Assembly (NCBI GenBank): GCA_905178155.1
Contig: CAJINV010000005.1
Coordinates: forward strand, 2,544,054-2,608,053
Source: Amoebophrya sp. A120
Lineage: Eukaryota > Sar > Dinophyceae > Syndiniales > Amoebophryaceae
DNA: 64,000 nt
Direction: 5' to 3'
In this document: positions 9,523 through 20,695 of the stretch, one piece after another
Layout: every line of letters begins with the position of its first letter
How positions within the stretch are numbered: the stretch's first letter is position 1
Notes under the pieces: model-generated
What the model was told of the DNA's origin: nothing
Databases searched by the model: none
Seen by the model: the letters and a program-made list of their open reading frames with translations, nothing else
Made by a program: the position numbers and the translations under genes

Positions 9523-12244
9523 TTTTCGGGAATAAAAACGGATGGTGCCCTCGTCCAACTCCTGCCTGCTCGGGGCACCAGACGTCGAAAAACGTTCTCC
9601 TGAGTAGAAGGAGACGAAGAAATACGATAGAAAGCGACGTCGACGACAAACTTACGGCAGGACGAAATTGCTATCTTCGCGTATCAGTTCCAAAACAACT
9701 CGAAGTCGGCACGACTAGCAACAACACGACATGATCACGCCGGATGAAGTTCCTCGGCGGAGGATCATGGGCAAGGAGATTGTAGCCACACGAAGTGAAA
9801 CACTGGTAAACGAGGAGGACCCGCGTCCGGGCTCGGATGAAGATTGGCCGCGATAATTTCTTTCTGCCGGAGAGCAGCAAGGCAACACAGGAGGTGGTGG
9901 GCAGCACAGCCACAGATTTTGGTGAATATTAATGCTAGCAGTCTTGAAGAACTAATCTCGCACGGAGGTGGCCGGTAGGGGCGCAAGAATCTAAAGCAAA
10001 CCAAATATGACGAAACTTCTTCTACTGACCTCGTGCCGCCAGCCGCAATCGCAGTCGACGCCGAACACGAAGTGAAAGAGTTTTTCAACAGCATCTTCCC
10101 GAACACGAAGTGAAAGAGTCGTTCGGCGTTCGTGCCTTTCACGCTCACCGAGGAGTTCGTCCCCGGGCCAAGGTCGAGTAAGAAGAAGGACCGCGTTTTA
10201 AATAATACTGGCCTTCTTGCGGGAACGGAATTCGAATCTTTAGTGGGCGACGAAGATAAAAAGTACAACTACAACACCACCCGCTCCTACGTAGTGCGGG
10301 AAGGGGCACGAGCAGGATAAGAACAGTCCTGCAACCCAACCGGCGCGGGAAGAAGAGTCCTGGTGGGGAGCAAAGCCAAACGCGGAAGATGATCAGTTGT
10401 GTCGCATCAAGGACTCTACTTACGGCGGGGACGAGGACAACGGCACATGTTGCGGAAGGAAAATTTCGTCCATAAAGTGCTACCAATACCTGCTTCTTAC
10501 TGTATCTTTATGATGTAGATGAAGGTGTAGAAGGAAACGAAGTGCTCATGTAATATCTTCTCTACTTCAGTGAATATCAATATTCATCGAGACCACAGAT
10601 AAACTACGGCGTTTTTTTTTACGAGGATCATCTGAGGAACGATGAATCTCGACATTGTCTCAAATTCGTGCAGCAGCTCCGTGGCTTCCTTTGCCAAGCA
10701 AGATGACGCGAAGAAGCAGGAAGTAGTACCAGTCTCGTCGGTGGAAGTCATGGGCAGAGACGATTTAAAAAAAGTAGAAAATTCAAGTAGAGAATCGGGC
10801 TTCCGTAGCGGTTCGTGCGTTGAGGTGGCAATCAGGATAAGACTGCGGAATACATAAGAAGTTTTAGAAACTTCAAAAAAGCTAATTTGTTTGCCCAAGG
10901 TAAAGAATCAAAATCATTTGAAACAAAAAGAACGCTACTTAGTCGTAGGTTTCAGTCTCACGACACGAGAATAGAGCCCCTTCCCTGGGCTGCTTTCTTT
11001 GGACAGACTCACTGGCAGAGATAATGAGTACCACAGATTTTAATCCTGATGTTCTGTAGTTTTGACAACATACACGCCAACAAGTTGAGAGAAAAGCTGC
11101 TTGGTGTTTCAGAAATTGAATGTCGTTATGGTTAACGTTCAAATTCTTAGGCAGGTCTGTTTTCCCCCTTTTTTTTTTTCTTTTTTCTAGTCTGCGGAAC
11201 AGTAAAACGAAGTGCGTATCCTAGCTGCACTGGCAGCCGACCTTACGCGCACCATCAGAAGTGCGGAACTGGCCGGCCTTTGTGGTGTCTCACCATCAGA
11301 AGTGCGAACTACGGGGGCCGGGGCGTACAGCCTAAAGTTCTAAAAGTTCTAAAGTCCCATCGCGCGATAGATAGATAGATAACGCATAACGCATCAAAGT
11401 TGACCCCACAACTTTTTTTCTTAGGAATAATCATCGCGCACGAGTATGTATTCATTGAGGAGTGGAGAAGTGACAGGACACAAGCACGTGGACTTGGCAG
11501 GGATTACAACTGTGGGACAGCCAGCCACCAGGAGGATGAACAAGGAGAGGTGAGTGTATATGTGTAAATGCCTGGTGCATGTCTGATATATGCTCTGGTA
11601 TAGGAATGCTAGTTTCAGTTTGCAACGCTTTTGCGCTACGTTTGCTTTTCCACGTTGGTCCTGGGGTGCAGATGAGCGAGCGAACGAAGTTAGAATACGT
11701 GCAATATGTTCAATACATGCGTTTTTCCTCCGAAAGTAAAAGCGAGAGCCCCCCTTATAATTAGGTGTTTCCGTGTTGCGCTACACGATCAATGATTTTT
11801 TTAGGTGGCTGATTCTGATATTGTATAGGCAATTTGGCGCGTCGTTTTGTATTTCCCATTGGTGCGGTACGAAGATGAAGTGTGCTAGTAGTGTGCTACA
11901 CCGATTTAAAATTGTCGCTTTCATCTTCTGTGATTTTGCTCTTGCGCAGAAGCGTTGTGTCAACGCGACTTCAGCCGATGGCTCTAGAGAACTATCGACG
12001 ATTGGCAAGTATGTTGCGCACTCACTTTGTTGCGTCCTTCTTCCAGAAGTGGTCATGACCATCATTGTGAAAAAATCCAAAGGTCCTTCCTCATTCACAG
12101 ATGAAGAGGGAAAGAAGAATTTAAATTATTGAAAAAATTCAATTTTAACAGAAAATAGCCGTAGGGTTTGAGATATCTTCGAGAGAAAATAACGCTTCAT
12201 TTGTTGCGTGTGTTTTTCGCACCGCGGTGCAGAAACGGAGGAAA
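9523..12244. other. Intergenic; small repeats only
   Basis: No supported gene. A 21-bp direct repeat with tandem-like spacing lies at 10061-10081 and 10099-10119. A GATA microsatellite lies near 11366-11381. A short accatcagaagtgcg repeat lies near 11250-11305. Minus-strand open frames (9765-10268) show no recognisable domain. Confidence 0.5.
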
Positions 12245-15200
12245 ATGAAGGTTGCTCCCTCGGGGCTCGCCCTGGCCCTCGCCATTTGTGGCGGCAAGGT
12301 ATAGAGTGTTTTTCTTTTTCATTTTGTATATCTCAGCCTATGTGCGCTGTTTTTTGAACGCAACGGTAACATTTTGACCGATAGACGATAGTAAATTCAA
12401 TAATAATAAAATCAGCACATCATGCAGACCGCGTTGGGGCTAAACATCCAGAAGGTGGTATCGAGAGAAAACCAGTGCTGGTTAGTTCCTAGTGTAGATT
12501 GTCACGACAACATTTAAATGTTGCATTTTGAGTTCTAATGGAAGGACGGGCAGAAGGTGTTGGCAGTAAGCCAACTGCCAAAGCAGATGATTGGCCCATC
12601 TCCAAAGTCGGGAATTGCAATTTTTCGCGGCAGCTTCGCTCATTGTTTTAGACACAGTATAAGTGAGTGAATTCTGGACTTGATACAGACAAGTACAAGT
12701 GAGCGAACAAGTTACACTTACAAGGATATTAAGGAAAGTAGCTCGCTCGTTTTTCTCTCGCATAAGCGTACGACAAGGCGAAGCGCACCCGCAAGACTAC
12801 GACAACAACAGCTGATATCCAGAAAAAAACACCCACCCCCATCCATTTTCACACTTTTTCAACGCATGAAAAACGGGAAAAAGGAAAAAAGAGAAAAAAA
12901 GCCAAAGCGATTTTGAGGATGATGTTTTTGCACCCGACAGCATGCTAAATATCGGATTGACCCGTCCGCTCATTTTCTATTTAGAAATTGCGTGGATGGG
13001 TCGTGCCGATATTTATCCTACCGTCGGGTGAAAAAACATCATCCATCCCAAACAGGCACAATCTCGAAAACGAATTTTTTTTGTTCGAACACGAAATCAA
13101 AAAAGTTTTCGCTCCGGTAACTGTGCCGAACAGCAACAGTTTTCCAATCCTGAACTTGTATTTTCGAATCCAACCGGAAGGAAAGAAGCCCCAAAATCTC
13201 CTCTGAGCCCGTTGCTTTCGTCCCATGTGGCGACGCGTTGGCATGGTGGTGTGGCCGCTGCAAAATGGCCAATAGCCCTCCGAGCACTGAAGAGGACTTT
13301 CGCAGGAATCTGCGACTCATCGCCCGCTGCGATTGCCTCTGATGGACCTCCGGAGTGCGTATCTCTGACATCACTTGAGCGACGTACGTACTGACATGAT
13401 TAAGATCGAAATCGATCACTGACGGACCTAAATTTTTTGAAAGTAAACTGCTTTAGTAAGCGTGATTCTGGAAGCGAGTCTGAGGAATTCGATCGCCTGA
13501 GGGCGGGGAAGTTCTCGCTCTGCCAGTCTCGGACACTTGCTATTTGTAGAGCCTCATTCAGAACATTCGCAATTCGCAGGCGCGCGTCTCTACCCCTCAG
13601 TGTGCTACACTCGAAATTGGAACAAGGCCTAAACCTCACGCACGCCCCCCCAGTGCAGGATAGATGATAGTGGTGATTCTGTTTTTCAGAGAATGGCGAA
13701 AATGGATGGGAATGGGTGTTTTTTCCTGGATAACTGCAACCGGGTCACAGACCCCGCCGAAGCTGGAGGACAAAGTTGAAGCTAACGCTGCGGCTGACGC
13801 AATTTTGTCTGCTGCCATTACCAATAACGACAGCAATGAGATAACGGCAGATGTCGTGAAAGCCGCACTGACAGACAACGTCGTCATGACCTTCGAAGAG
13901 GGCGAAGTCACCCAAGAAATGGCCACTGCGATCGAGAGCGATCTCATGACTGAGGCGACAACATCGTTTGCAGACTCCACCAAGGACGATGCCGGAAAGA
14001 AAGCCGCGGCGGCCGACAAAATCGTGGAACTTCTGAAAGCCAAGATAACTGCAGCCGGGTCTTCTACTACCACCTTGCCAACGCTGGCCGACCAAGCTGC
14101 CTCAGCGGCTACCCCGATTGCTGCTAGTACCGCCCTGGATGCCGATGTCCCAGCAAAACTGACAGAGTTCCTCGTCGATGTTGGTGAGCTCCAGGAGGGC
14201 ACAGTCACCCAAGCAATGGTCAATGACGTCGCGGCAGATGTCCAAACTGCGGCGCAGGCCGCTATTGACGACACCAGCACGGACGCTGCCGCAGATGCAG
14301 TCACGGTGAAAGACAAGATCGTCGAACTTGTGCAACCCAAGTTGGATTCTTCAGGTACTTTTGTTCTGGTTGCAGTTAGCACTTCTTAAATTTTGTTTCG
14401 AGTGTAATCGTAAAGTAAGTTGAGTATGCCTCTCTCTCTCTCTCTCTCCCTCTGCAGAAACAACCAACAACAACAACAACAGCAACAACAACGACAACAG
14501 CTGCAGCAACAACTGCAGCAACTGAGTGTATCTTTTGTAAAAGCATGTCCACCCCGACCCCAGACTTGTGGTGGAATTATGTAATCCTCAAACGAAGCAA
14601 ATGCTTCTCATGCGCAGCTCCATGTGAAGCGTTTTCTATTGCAATTTGCGAGCTGGTCGTGCTAGAATCCCGATGAATTATAAATCATATAAATGCGGTA
14701 ACAAAGTCCAGAATTTGTGATGCAGCTCGGCTGCGAAGAGAGTTGGATTACACGACGACTGATGTAGCCACACAGTCCAATCTGTTTCTGCGAGCTCAAA
14801 CTTGTTGGCTTGTGCAATAAAATCTTGTTCCTTTCTGTGTGGTCGTGGGGACGTTTTTCCGGAGGATAAAGTGCGTGTGCGTGAACCAGGCGGATGGTGA
14901 TGCGTACTCGATGGGAACCAATCAGATGTGGTTGAATGGTACTACCGAGTATGCGTTACAAAAATATCGTATTAGTATGAATCGCGTTACAAACATAACA
15001 AAGAAATGGAACTCGTAGTGCCAAATTACTCAAGAAATCCCATGCTCGTCTGGTATTTAAATTCAAGACCTAAACCTCATGCACGCTGCCCCCCCCCCCC
15101 CCCCAGTGCAGAATTGATGATGATGATGATGAATTAATCCAAGTGCGATACTTTTGCAATTCCATACCGCGGTCGACACGCCCTATGGCACGGACTACGC

Positions 15201-18200
15201 CAAGCCAACCAGTGAGACGAATGGCCTCGGGGTATGCATTGTAAGCATGTCCGAGTCTGGAAGAAGGCTTGTCATGGATGTCGTGCATGATTCGAGACTG
15301 TCTGATGCTTGTGGACGAAGAGATCCCCTTGCCTGTCATGCAAAATTGCAACCTGCCATACGGAATAAGTACGTGCCACATCATAGCCGACCAACGCCAA
15401 AGAAACGTTTGCCATCATTGGCATTCACTTTTGGCATAGCTACACCTCCTTAGACCCAAACATGTTTGCAGTTGAGACGGGGGGCCGCCGAACTACGGGG
15501 AGTACTGCGCAGCATGGGAGGACGAGTGCATGAACATTACCGGGCAGACCACGACGGGCAAGACGGGCAAGGCCGGGTCTTCGTACGGATGCCTCCCGGG
15601 CGAGCCACCTGCAGGGGGCGCATCCAAAGGAAAAGTTCCCTCTTCCCGTATCAAAGGGAAGCTTCTACTGCTGGATTTTCATACACAGGCCAGATTTGTC
15701 TTGCTGGAGATGACTCACTGGAGGCCCGTAGCGAGCCTGAGTACTAGAGAGGCTTTGGCATAGGCACTTAGCATGAAAAACGTTCCCGCTGTAGGGCCAG
15801 CAGCATCGGAAACCACGTGCATAATCCGGCGAAGCCCGTGGAGTTTCCTTCAAGAAGACGCAAATGCGCGGAGATGTACCTCACCAATATGGGGAGAGGG
15901 AATTTTTCCTCGCGATAGAGCGTGAAGGATGTGGACTACGCAGCGTCAGGGAACGTGAGTCGTACCATGTGCCCCGCTGCTCCACCGTCTCTCACGGGTG
16001 GTCTACCCGCGAGAAAAAAACTAGCACTATAGTGCCACATTTGTTGCACATGGTAGATAAAATTCAAATTATACATACTGGGTGGTCGTTCTGCTTCTGC
16101 CTTGCATAGCCTAATTATCAGCTCCACGCACACGAGGCATTTTTTGCACGCCCCCCCAGTCTCGTTTGATGATGATCACCAAGACCATGGTGCCGTGCTG
16201 GATTTTTTCTTTGTGACATGACACGAACGCTGTTGACCCCGCCAAACGGACTCCCAGCTGGTGCTACGCGCGGTGGTGCTACATCAAGTACTAAGCGGAT
16301 TTCCACATAAATGGATTGTGTGCGCCAGTTTAGTAAACTTCTTGCTCACCACGATCCTTTCTGTTTCCGGCACCTCCCAAAAAAACGCACCTATAAGCAG
16401 GATTGATGAGGTTCTTGCATCATTGGAAAAAAACTCAATCACAGTTCTTCTACTTCTACTTTCCCAACAAAATATTTCGCAGGGAAGTTGGAGCGAATGA
16501 CGGCGACATCGCGAAGCCCATCCCCACGGATGGCTCAGTATGCCGTGCAACAGTATCTTCGCGCTCTTTCTACTTGTTTTGTTGTATCTTCGAAAGACAC
16601 TATCTGTATCCAGGACAGCACAGCACGAGTAGAAAAGAAACGGATATCAATGCAATCGGACGAGAGCGACGAGTAGAAGTACTGTTGCGAGGCATAACCG
16701 CCCGTGACCCCGCCGAGCTGCACCAACTTGGACATAAACACGGACGTATCGACTGCAACGATGTCTGGATCTGGATGATTTAGCGGGAAGTTTGTCACGC
16801 CAGTCTGGCATCATGCCTCTGAGCGAAGCTTCTCGTGCGGAATAAGCAATACAATCACAGAGCCACGAGAAAAGCTGTCATGCTTGGGGTTGTAATAAAA
16901 CACTGCGCTTTATTGTTGTTCACTGATGGGGAAGGGGACGTGCACCACAACTTTCCAAACCCAGACATATTTGCAATGCATAGGACGACGGCTGGGGCAA
17001 CAAGCAGATGATCGAGTCCGGTTACGGCAACTTGAAAATGTGGTATAGACTTTGGTTTCCTGTTGTGTATAAAAGATTCCGAAGCAAAGACGTACACGTA
17101 CATCTACATGCACAACCCGCAATGCCCATGTTCAAGTTGAACGTGCTGAAAATCGTTCAATAGTTCGGGGCAGTTTTTGATTGTGGGGTTACCCCGGGCG
17201 TGTTGCGGTTGTTTCTTTGCTCCGAAAATGAGATCGCATATGGCCGGGTGTTTTTTCGCTGCATGATAGGCATGGGTGTGTCCTACCCCCGTGGTGTTAT
17301 GGATGTCTGTGTCTTTCGCGAGGATATGTTCCTCGTGTTTTTCGGATATTTGTATACGCTTTCGGTCCGAAGAGCATGATGGTTGAAAAATGTCAGCCAT
17401 CACGTTGTTCGGGATCGATGAGGAGCGTGTGAGGGTGACGTGGTTTCGGAACTCGGAAGAAGACCATCAAGATGTCGTCTAAGCCGGCACTTTGATGGTC
17501 CTGTCCGGACTTCTAATCACCTTCTAATTCTGCCGTCGAAATCCAATAGGAGCAAAATCCAAATGGATTTTGCACTACAAGGAAACTGGAAGCTCCCCAG
17601 ACATGTTCCGGGGAGCCGAATTGCCTCCGGATCTCGAAGAGAATGCGGGGAAAATTAAAAAGAAAAGATAGAAGTCAAATTCGACGGGATTTCAGAAGAC
17701 ATATTACGTACTACAAGCAACTTTAGGAGGAAAATTAAAAGGAAAATTAGAAGACATTCTAGAAGGCTAAATTATAAACATTTTGAAAAGGGGAAACTAG
17801 AAGGGGGTTTGAGAAGAAGAAACTAGAAGGGATTTTCAGACGGGCAAAATAGGAGTGGTGGTCCGGGGCACTATGGGAGGCCTTCGCCGTGTTTCCGCAT
17901 GTCTTGGTAGCGGCGGTGGCGAGGACAAATTTCGCTGATAGGGTGTTGTTTATTTTTGGGTCTTTGGGCAACTAGGGGTAGGGTGGGGAAGATTCGATTC
18001 CAAACATTGGAAGGTTTTTAGTTCGGCTTTGCCCGTCACTCGGGTGCTTTCTTTTCTGTTTGGGCGGGGCCTATCTTGTGTTCACCTTTGGGTAACCTAC
18101 TTTGCTGGGTCACTTTCTCCGGAATCGGGACCAGGGAAACACAAAAAACGAAACACCGGGAAAATTGACGAGCTTTTAGAAGTCAAGGCGGGGCGGGTGT

Positions 18201-18639
18201 TTCCCGGGTGGCAGCGTGCTGAAAAGCGTTCAAAAGAGGATAGAACGTAGCGCGACCAAAGCACGCGGATGTGGTGCGACAGACAGAGGAGTTACACTAA
18301 CACCTCTCACAGTCAGAAGTGGAGAACGCCAAGGTTGAAAAATCCGCTATGAAAATTTTTTGCACGTGGTTTCAAGAGAGAAGAGTAGCACATTGCTCTC
18401 TGAATGCTGCGTAGTTCTGCTCGTCATTCACCGAAAAGCTGCGCCTACCTTGTTCGGCGATGTGTGTCTTTTCGTCTTCATTTTCTTCCATTGACTCAGC
18501 GTTTAGAGACAGGGTTCTTGTAGCAAAACTCCTACTGACTATTCCTGTAATTTAAATCAGGTATTCGTACGCATTGTGCGACGCGCCGACCACAACTACC
18601 ACGCCCGCACCGGAAACGCCCGCACCGGCGCCGTACTAG
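12245..18639 (+). CDS. Ala-rich modules plus Cys-rich domain, array paralog 4
   Basis: Model: 12245-12298 (signal peptide, GLALALAICGG), 13751-14354, an acceptor CAG among 14482/14500/14506/14518 to 14528, then 14874-14949, 15172-15232, 15483-15620, 15923-15955, 16230-16287, 16483-16538, 16702-16746, 16988-17042, 18561-18639. With the first acceptor this is 1305 nt, 434 residues. Exon 2 encodes two Ala-rich repeats of about 95 residues, each with an EGxVTQxM core and ending DKIVEL. Then come a Thr/Ala linker, ECVCVNQ, NQMWLN, DTPYG, PPNYGEYC, SWCYARWCYI, CTNLD, YGNLKMWYSYALC and PAPETPAPAPY. GT-AG introns: 12299-13750, 14355-(see above), 16288-16482, 17043-18560. The first-exon link rests on phase and signal-peptide character only. 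After the TAG the same frame continues with ETTTTTT for 17 codons. Confidence 0.7.
13628..13670 (+). repeat. Recurring C-rich block
   Basis: cctaaacctcacgcacg, a C run, agtgcagga and atgat. A similar block occurs near 15066-15120 and 21870-21915, with a shorter relative near 16148-16175. All lie in introns or introners. Confidence 0.6.
14529..14868 (+). mobile_element. Introner family D
   Basis: Starts tatcttttgtaaaagcatgt and ends gggacgtttttccggaggata. Flanks GAGTG and AAGTG. Removal creates the Cys codon of ATECVCVN. Confidence 0.85.
14950..15166 (+). mobile_element. Introner family E with inserted C-rich block
   Basis: Starts tatgcgttacaaaaatatcg and ends cgatacttttgcaattccata. Flanks CCGAG and CCGCG. 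The C-rich block and a GAT microsatellite (about 15066-15132) lie inside. Confidence 0.85.
15233..15477 (+). mobile_element. Introner family C
   Basis: Starts tatgcattgtaagcatgtcc and ends aacatgtttgcagttgaga. Exact CGGGG repeat. Removal gives GLGGPPNYGEYC. Confidence 0.88.
15621..15917 (+). mobile_element. Introner family G
   Basis: Starts catccaaaggaaaagttccc and ends ggaatttttcctcgcgata. Flanks GGGCG and GAGCG. Confidence 0.83.
15956..16224 (+). mobile_element. Introner family K (single copy)
   Basis: Exact GAACG repeat. Starts tgagtcgtaccatgtg and ends tttgtgacatgacac; the TIR is weak. It has a GTGAGT at its left edge but no AG at its right. Removal joins ASGNAVDPAK in frame. Confidence 0.7.
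16539..16696 (+). mobile_element. Introner family E, diverged flanks
   Basis: Starts tatgccgtgcaacagtatc and ends agtactgttgcgaggcata. Flanks CTCAG and ACCGC do not match, yet removal with one 5-mer kept stays in frame (DGSAVTPPSCTN). Confidence 0.75.
16747..16982 (+). mobile_element. Introner family C
   Basis: Starts tatcgactgcaacgatgtct and ends agacatatttgcaatgcata. Exact GGACG repeat. Confidence 0.9.
17043..18560 (+). other. Long GT-AG intron of the 12245 gene with purine-rich repeats
   Basis: The donor gtatag after ATGTG and the acceptor aatcag before gtattcg give WYSYALC, matching the paralogs. At about 17640-17860 it holds degenerate repeats of the type aaaattagaagg. No gene is seen inside. 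Confidence 0.75.
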
Positions 18640-20644
18640 GAGACCACAACGACGACGACGGTGGCCGCGGAGACCACGACTTCTACGTAAGCAGGCACAA
18701 TGATGTATTCTAAGTAAAAACGCCACCGCGATCCCTTGTGATGATGCAATTTTGTGTGATCAACAGGAATAGTAGCACTCCGTTTTCCTCTGCAAAGCTT
18801 TCCTTTTCCTCAGAATGGTAACCACACGGCTCCGTGAACGTGAGGCGGGTGCCCTGCTTGCCAACCTGCGCTGCGCTACAGCCAGAAGCTTGTCATGTGC
18901 GATTCCCAAAAATTCTGTGCTTGTTTTGCAAAATCGTTTCACACTTGACTCGGGAGACGGGGACGTTTTTACAGAGGACAGTGCCGGACACTTGCGATGT
19001 TTGAAAGAATCAATTGCCAAATTGAAAAATGGCAAATTTCTGCTTTTCTGGGGAAATAAAAGAAATTGGTCTTTGCCAAGCAAAAGTTCCATCCTTCTTT
19101 GATTGTACATGAATTGTGATGATGTCATAGTGAGCGCAAAGGCGTATGCAAGATGCGCTGGTTTGATGAGTTTCACTACTTCAGATGAATATCAGATGAA
19201 TCTTAATAACACGATAAGAAATAATATTATATAGTATCAAAGTCGTATCCTAATCCTTCCGTTACATGACAAAAGATAGATTACTATTGATAGAGAAATT
19301 ATGAGTATCGAAAGCAGGTTGTTGTACACGAAACAAATTGAATTTGAAACCGGAATTCCCGAGGAATTCATATTATCTTCATGGTTGTGGCCGAATTGGT
19401 CAGCGCAGATAGAAATCGGCAGTCAGAGAAAGGACAAACCCGCAGGAATCTTGTTCTGTTGTAGTTGCGATTGGAAGGGCAAACCAAAAGGAAACTTGTT
19501 CCGTTGCAGTTTCGGTTGGAAAAGGGCGGTCGTCTCTGTTGTAGTTCGGTCTTGTCGTATCGGTCCTTCCATGTGATTGATTTGAAATCGAAATTGAAGT
19601 TTCCTGTGTAAAAATCTGAAATGTAAGTGTCCCTACTTCCTTGATTGCGAATTCTGTCTTGTAAGTGTCTCGCCACAAAGACAAAACGGTTCGGCACAAA
19701 AGAAGCGTGTCGTGTCACGTCATGACACGGATCATTATACACAGCGAAACTTTTGTGCAAAAAAACCGTCATCAAACAGGAAGAGTTCGGTCTGTCGTGT
19801 TGTCGTCGTGATGGGTTTGCCATCACGAAGCCCCGCTCTGCTTTCATTGAGCAGTTGAGATTGAAGCCCATGAGCTGGCAGCCATATTACTGCGCTGCTT
19901 CACAATATTCTAGCTCCGCGTCGGTCCGTAGTCCACATTCGTTTTATTTTATCCCCAGCACAACCTTCGGTTGAGATTTATATATGCGGATTTTAATTTT
20001 TGTGTTGTTCGTGTCCTCGTTCGTACTCGTAGAGGACCAAAGCCGTCGCGTGTCATGATAGAGCGATCTTAATCTGCACTGTAAGTAATTCGTACCAAAG
20101 ACCAGAGCATACTTATTGTCGTGCGATATCAAAGGTTAAGGTGTGCTTTGTTGAAAATGACCGAGATTACGAAGCCGCAATAAGGGATATGAATCTGAAG
20201 GCGGTAATGTCCCCTCACTTGCCTGCAATCGTGCACGCGCGGCGCCTAGAGAGCGGCACCGGACTTAATGACGCAGTATGTGGTGATAATGTTTGTTCGC
20301 CAAATCTGATTTCGGAAAACCGTGCAGCTACCAGAAGTCTAGTCCAGGCGACCAACAGATAGATTCACAAGACGAGTGTACTTAGTGGAACTGTCGTGAG
20401 ACTGCGATTCATGAGGGACACCTTTGACAAAGTGTACATGTGCGGGGGGCTGCAAAGAATATCACATGTAAATTACAATGCTACTTCCGGCTCCTGGCGT
20501 TGCATTTGAGATTGAAAAAAGCCAAGCTAATTACTGTCACGCCGTTGTGCGAGATGCAAGTAAGCGTAGAATCGGTGTTGAATCCGTCGCGACAACATGC
20601 GCCATAATCCTCTTCGAGCGGTGAGTGGCGAAAATCATCCTTAG
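18640..20644. other. Intergenic with decayed introner and tandem repeat
   Basis: A decayed family-D element lies at 18706-18980. At about 19430-19540 there are two and a half imperfect copies of a 46-nt unit with the core ttgttctgttgtagttgcga. Open frames here have no family motifs. Confidence 0.5.
18706..18980 (+). mobile_element. Decayed family-D introner past the stop of paralog 4
   Basis: Starts tattctaagtaaaaacgcc and ends ggacgtttttacagaggaca. The flanks (TGATG, GTGCC) do not match. It lies about 65 nt after the TAG, the position occupied by a family-D introner in the 5404 gene. Confidence 0.65.
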
Positions 20645-20695
20645 TTGCAAATGAGAACTGCCGCACGAGGAACTCGTCGATGCGGTACAGTTTCA

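Noticed and set aside
9765-10268. Minus-strand frame of 167 codons
   Set aside because: Low-complexity composition and no motif; weak evidence in a spacer with direct repeats.
19368-19871. Minus-strand frame of 167 codons
   Set aside because: It is made of imperfect repeats, with no domain, signal peptide or splice support.
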